Assembly: GCF_000972845.2 (NCBI RefSeq)
Contig: NC_040018.1
Location: forward strand, 13,489,157-13,553,156
DNA: 64,000 nucleotides
Source of the DNA: Larimichthys crocea
Lineage: Eukaryota > Chordata > Actinopteri > Sciaenidae
Direction: 5' to 3'
This document shows positions 63,240 through 64,000 of the stretch, piece after piece. The position numbers and the translations under genes were made by a program. The first letter of the stretch is position 1; each line of letters opens with the position of its first letter. The notes beneath the pieces are model-generated. The model made no database searches, was not told where the DNA came from, and worked only from the letters and a program-made list of their open reading frames with translations.

Positions 63240-63420
63240 ACCCAACGCCGTCCATGAGTATTTATTGCCAGTCAGGGCAAAAACACACTCACTAAGGTGC
63301 TCTGAGTAGCTATTAAACAAGTGTGGAGGTGACCTCTGGTTTAAAGCGGCTGTATCTCTGACAGCCAAAGCCGTAAAGGCCATCCTAAATGGATTTCCTA
63401 AAGTTTCATTCAGGAAAATA
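63240..63420. promoter_or_regulatory. Possible conserved non-coding element
   Basis: Repeat-free sequence with GTCAGAGATACAGCCGCT on the minus strand and TAAAGCGGC / AAACTTTAGG-type motifs. Inferred from texture only. Confidence 0.2.
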
Positions 63421-63659
63421 AAAATGGAAAGTAATTCGGAGGCAAGGCTGTACGAGAAAAAGCTGTGTTTCAATCATACACTAGGCTGCTTAAGTGCTTC
63501 CAAATTCCAGCTCTTTCTCTATGGAGGACCATGGTACCCATGTTTCAAAAGCATGCCTTAGCCAGAAGAAAACAGGACAAAAACTGCAAAGAAAATATTT
63601 CACAGCTTTGATTGCACTAAAGCATTGACGGTAGTTGGATTGTCCGGAGTACATGAAAA

Positions 63660-63680
63660 TGTGTGTGTGTGTGTGTGTGT
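63660..63680. repeat. (GT)10 microsatellite
   Basis: Uninterrupted GT units. Confidence 0.95.
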
Positions 63681-64000
63681 ACCCAAATGATATCCATGTG
63701 GCTAATTTAAGAAATTATCTTTATCATTGTGTCACATCACATCTTCAACAGATATTCAATTAAACAACACTTCTACCAGAAAGGTTTGACTATTTACAAA
63801 AAAATTAATGTATCACTTATCCCAAATTATCTGTGTGGTAAACATGGAATAGTCACAATACGACTAATTAGAAATATTACACCACTACTGCAACATCTGG
63901 AATGCAGTATACACGAAATGTCCTGTAAATATGCTGTATATATATCGTTGTCAGAAAATATTAAATCTATGCTCTGTAATGTAATGTAAAATACTGCACT

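Larger units (their letters stand above)
59247..64000. other. Right-hand stretch: weak exon, SINE, Tc1-like element
   Basis: Beyond the first good segment only a weak exon (60943-60986) is seen. The rest is mobile-element sequence (61768-62249), a conserved-looking block (63240-63420) and a GT tract (63660-63680). Confidence 0.5.

Overview
The window looks like ray-finned fish nuclear DNA, most likely a percomorph teleost. The evidence is the AT-rich, intron-dominated sequence, very dense (CA)n/(GT)n microsatellites, two copies of a tRNA-derived SINE of the kind common in percomorph fish, a Tc1-like non-autonomous element with a TACAGTAC..TCAAAAGTTTGGAC end, hAT-like miniature elements, and a long absence of open frames. 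No bacterial, plasmid or viral gene organisation is present. Nearly all long open frames are chance frames, many of them running through CA/GT repeats.

Left edge (1-1165, + strand): a strong splice acceptor is followed by a short coding tail and about 1 kb of apparent 3' UTR ending at an AATAAA. This looks like the last exon of a gene lying to the left. Intergenic DNA with fish repeats and a conserved-looking block follows (1166-4662).

Main feature (about 4663-60986, - strand): by pairing splice acceptors and donors by eye I recover a series of some 20 short exon-like segments. They encode Q/E/L/K-rich, coiled-coil-like peptide and the codon phase agrees across most consecutive junctions. 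I do not recognise the protein. At least five of these segments carry an in-frame stop in the phase-consistent frame (59172-59246 TGA, 36881-36945 TAA, 30581-30664 TAA, 30051-30120 TAG, 16245-16297 TAG). A sixth ends in two TAGs (4663-4735), and one junction needs a frameshift (12697-12768 to 12054-12137). The simplest reading is a long coiled-coil gene that has recently become a unitary pseudogene. Wrong exon boundaries for some segments are the main alternative.

The introns contain several blocks rich in homeodomain/POU-like AT motifs that look like conserved non-coding elements (about 2.6-3.4, 9.7-10.1, 19.4-19.6, 28.3-28.7, 43.6-43.9, 46.1-46.4, 58.9-59.2 and 63.2-63.4 kb). This is a judgement from composition, not an alignment. 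Together these suggest a regulatory block in which enhancers of a neighbouring developmental gene sit inside a dying bystander gene.

Other structures: a complex inverted-repeat element at 23281-23741 whose arms are in permuted order, a 17-bp-stem hairpin at 4822-4869, a 0.94-kb element with 13-bp inverted ends at 6174-7111, a + strand protein-like terminal-exon candidate at 42653-42800, and a 20-bp word repeated at 34366 and 36020. Exon calls are manual and would need alignment or RNA data to settle.
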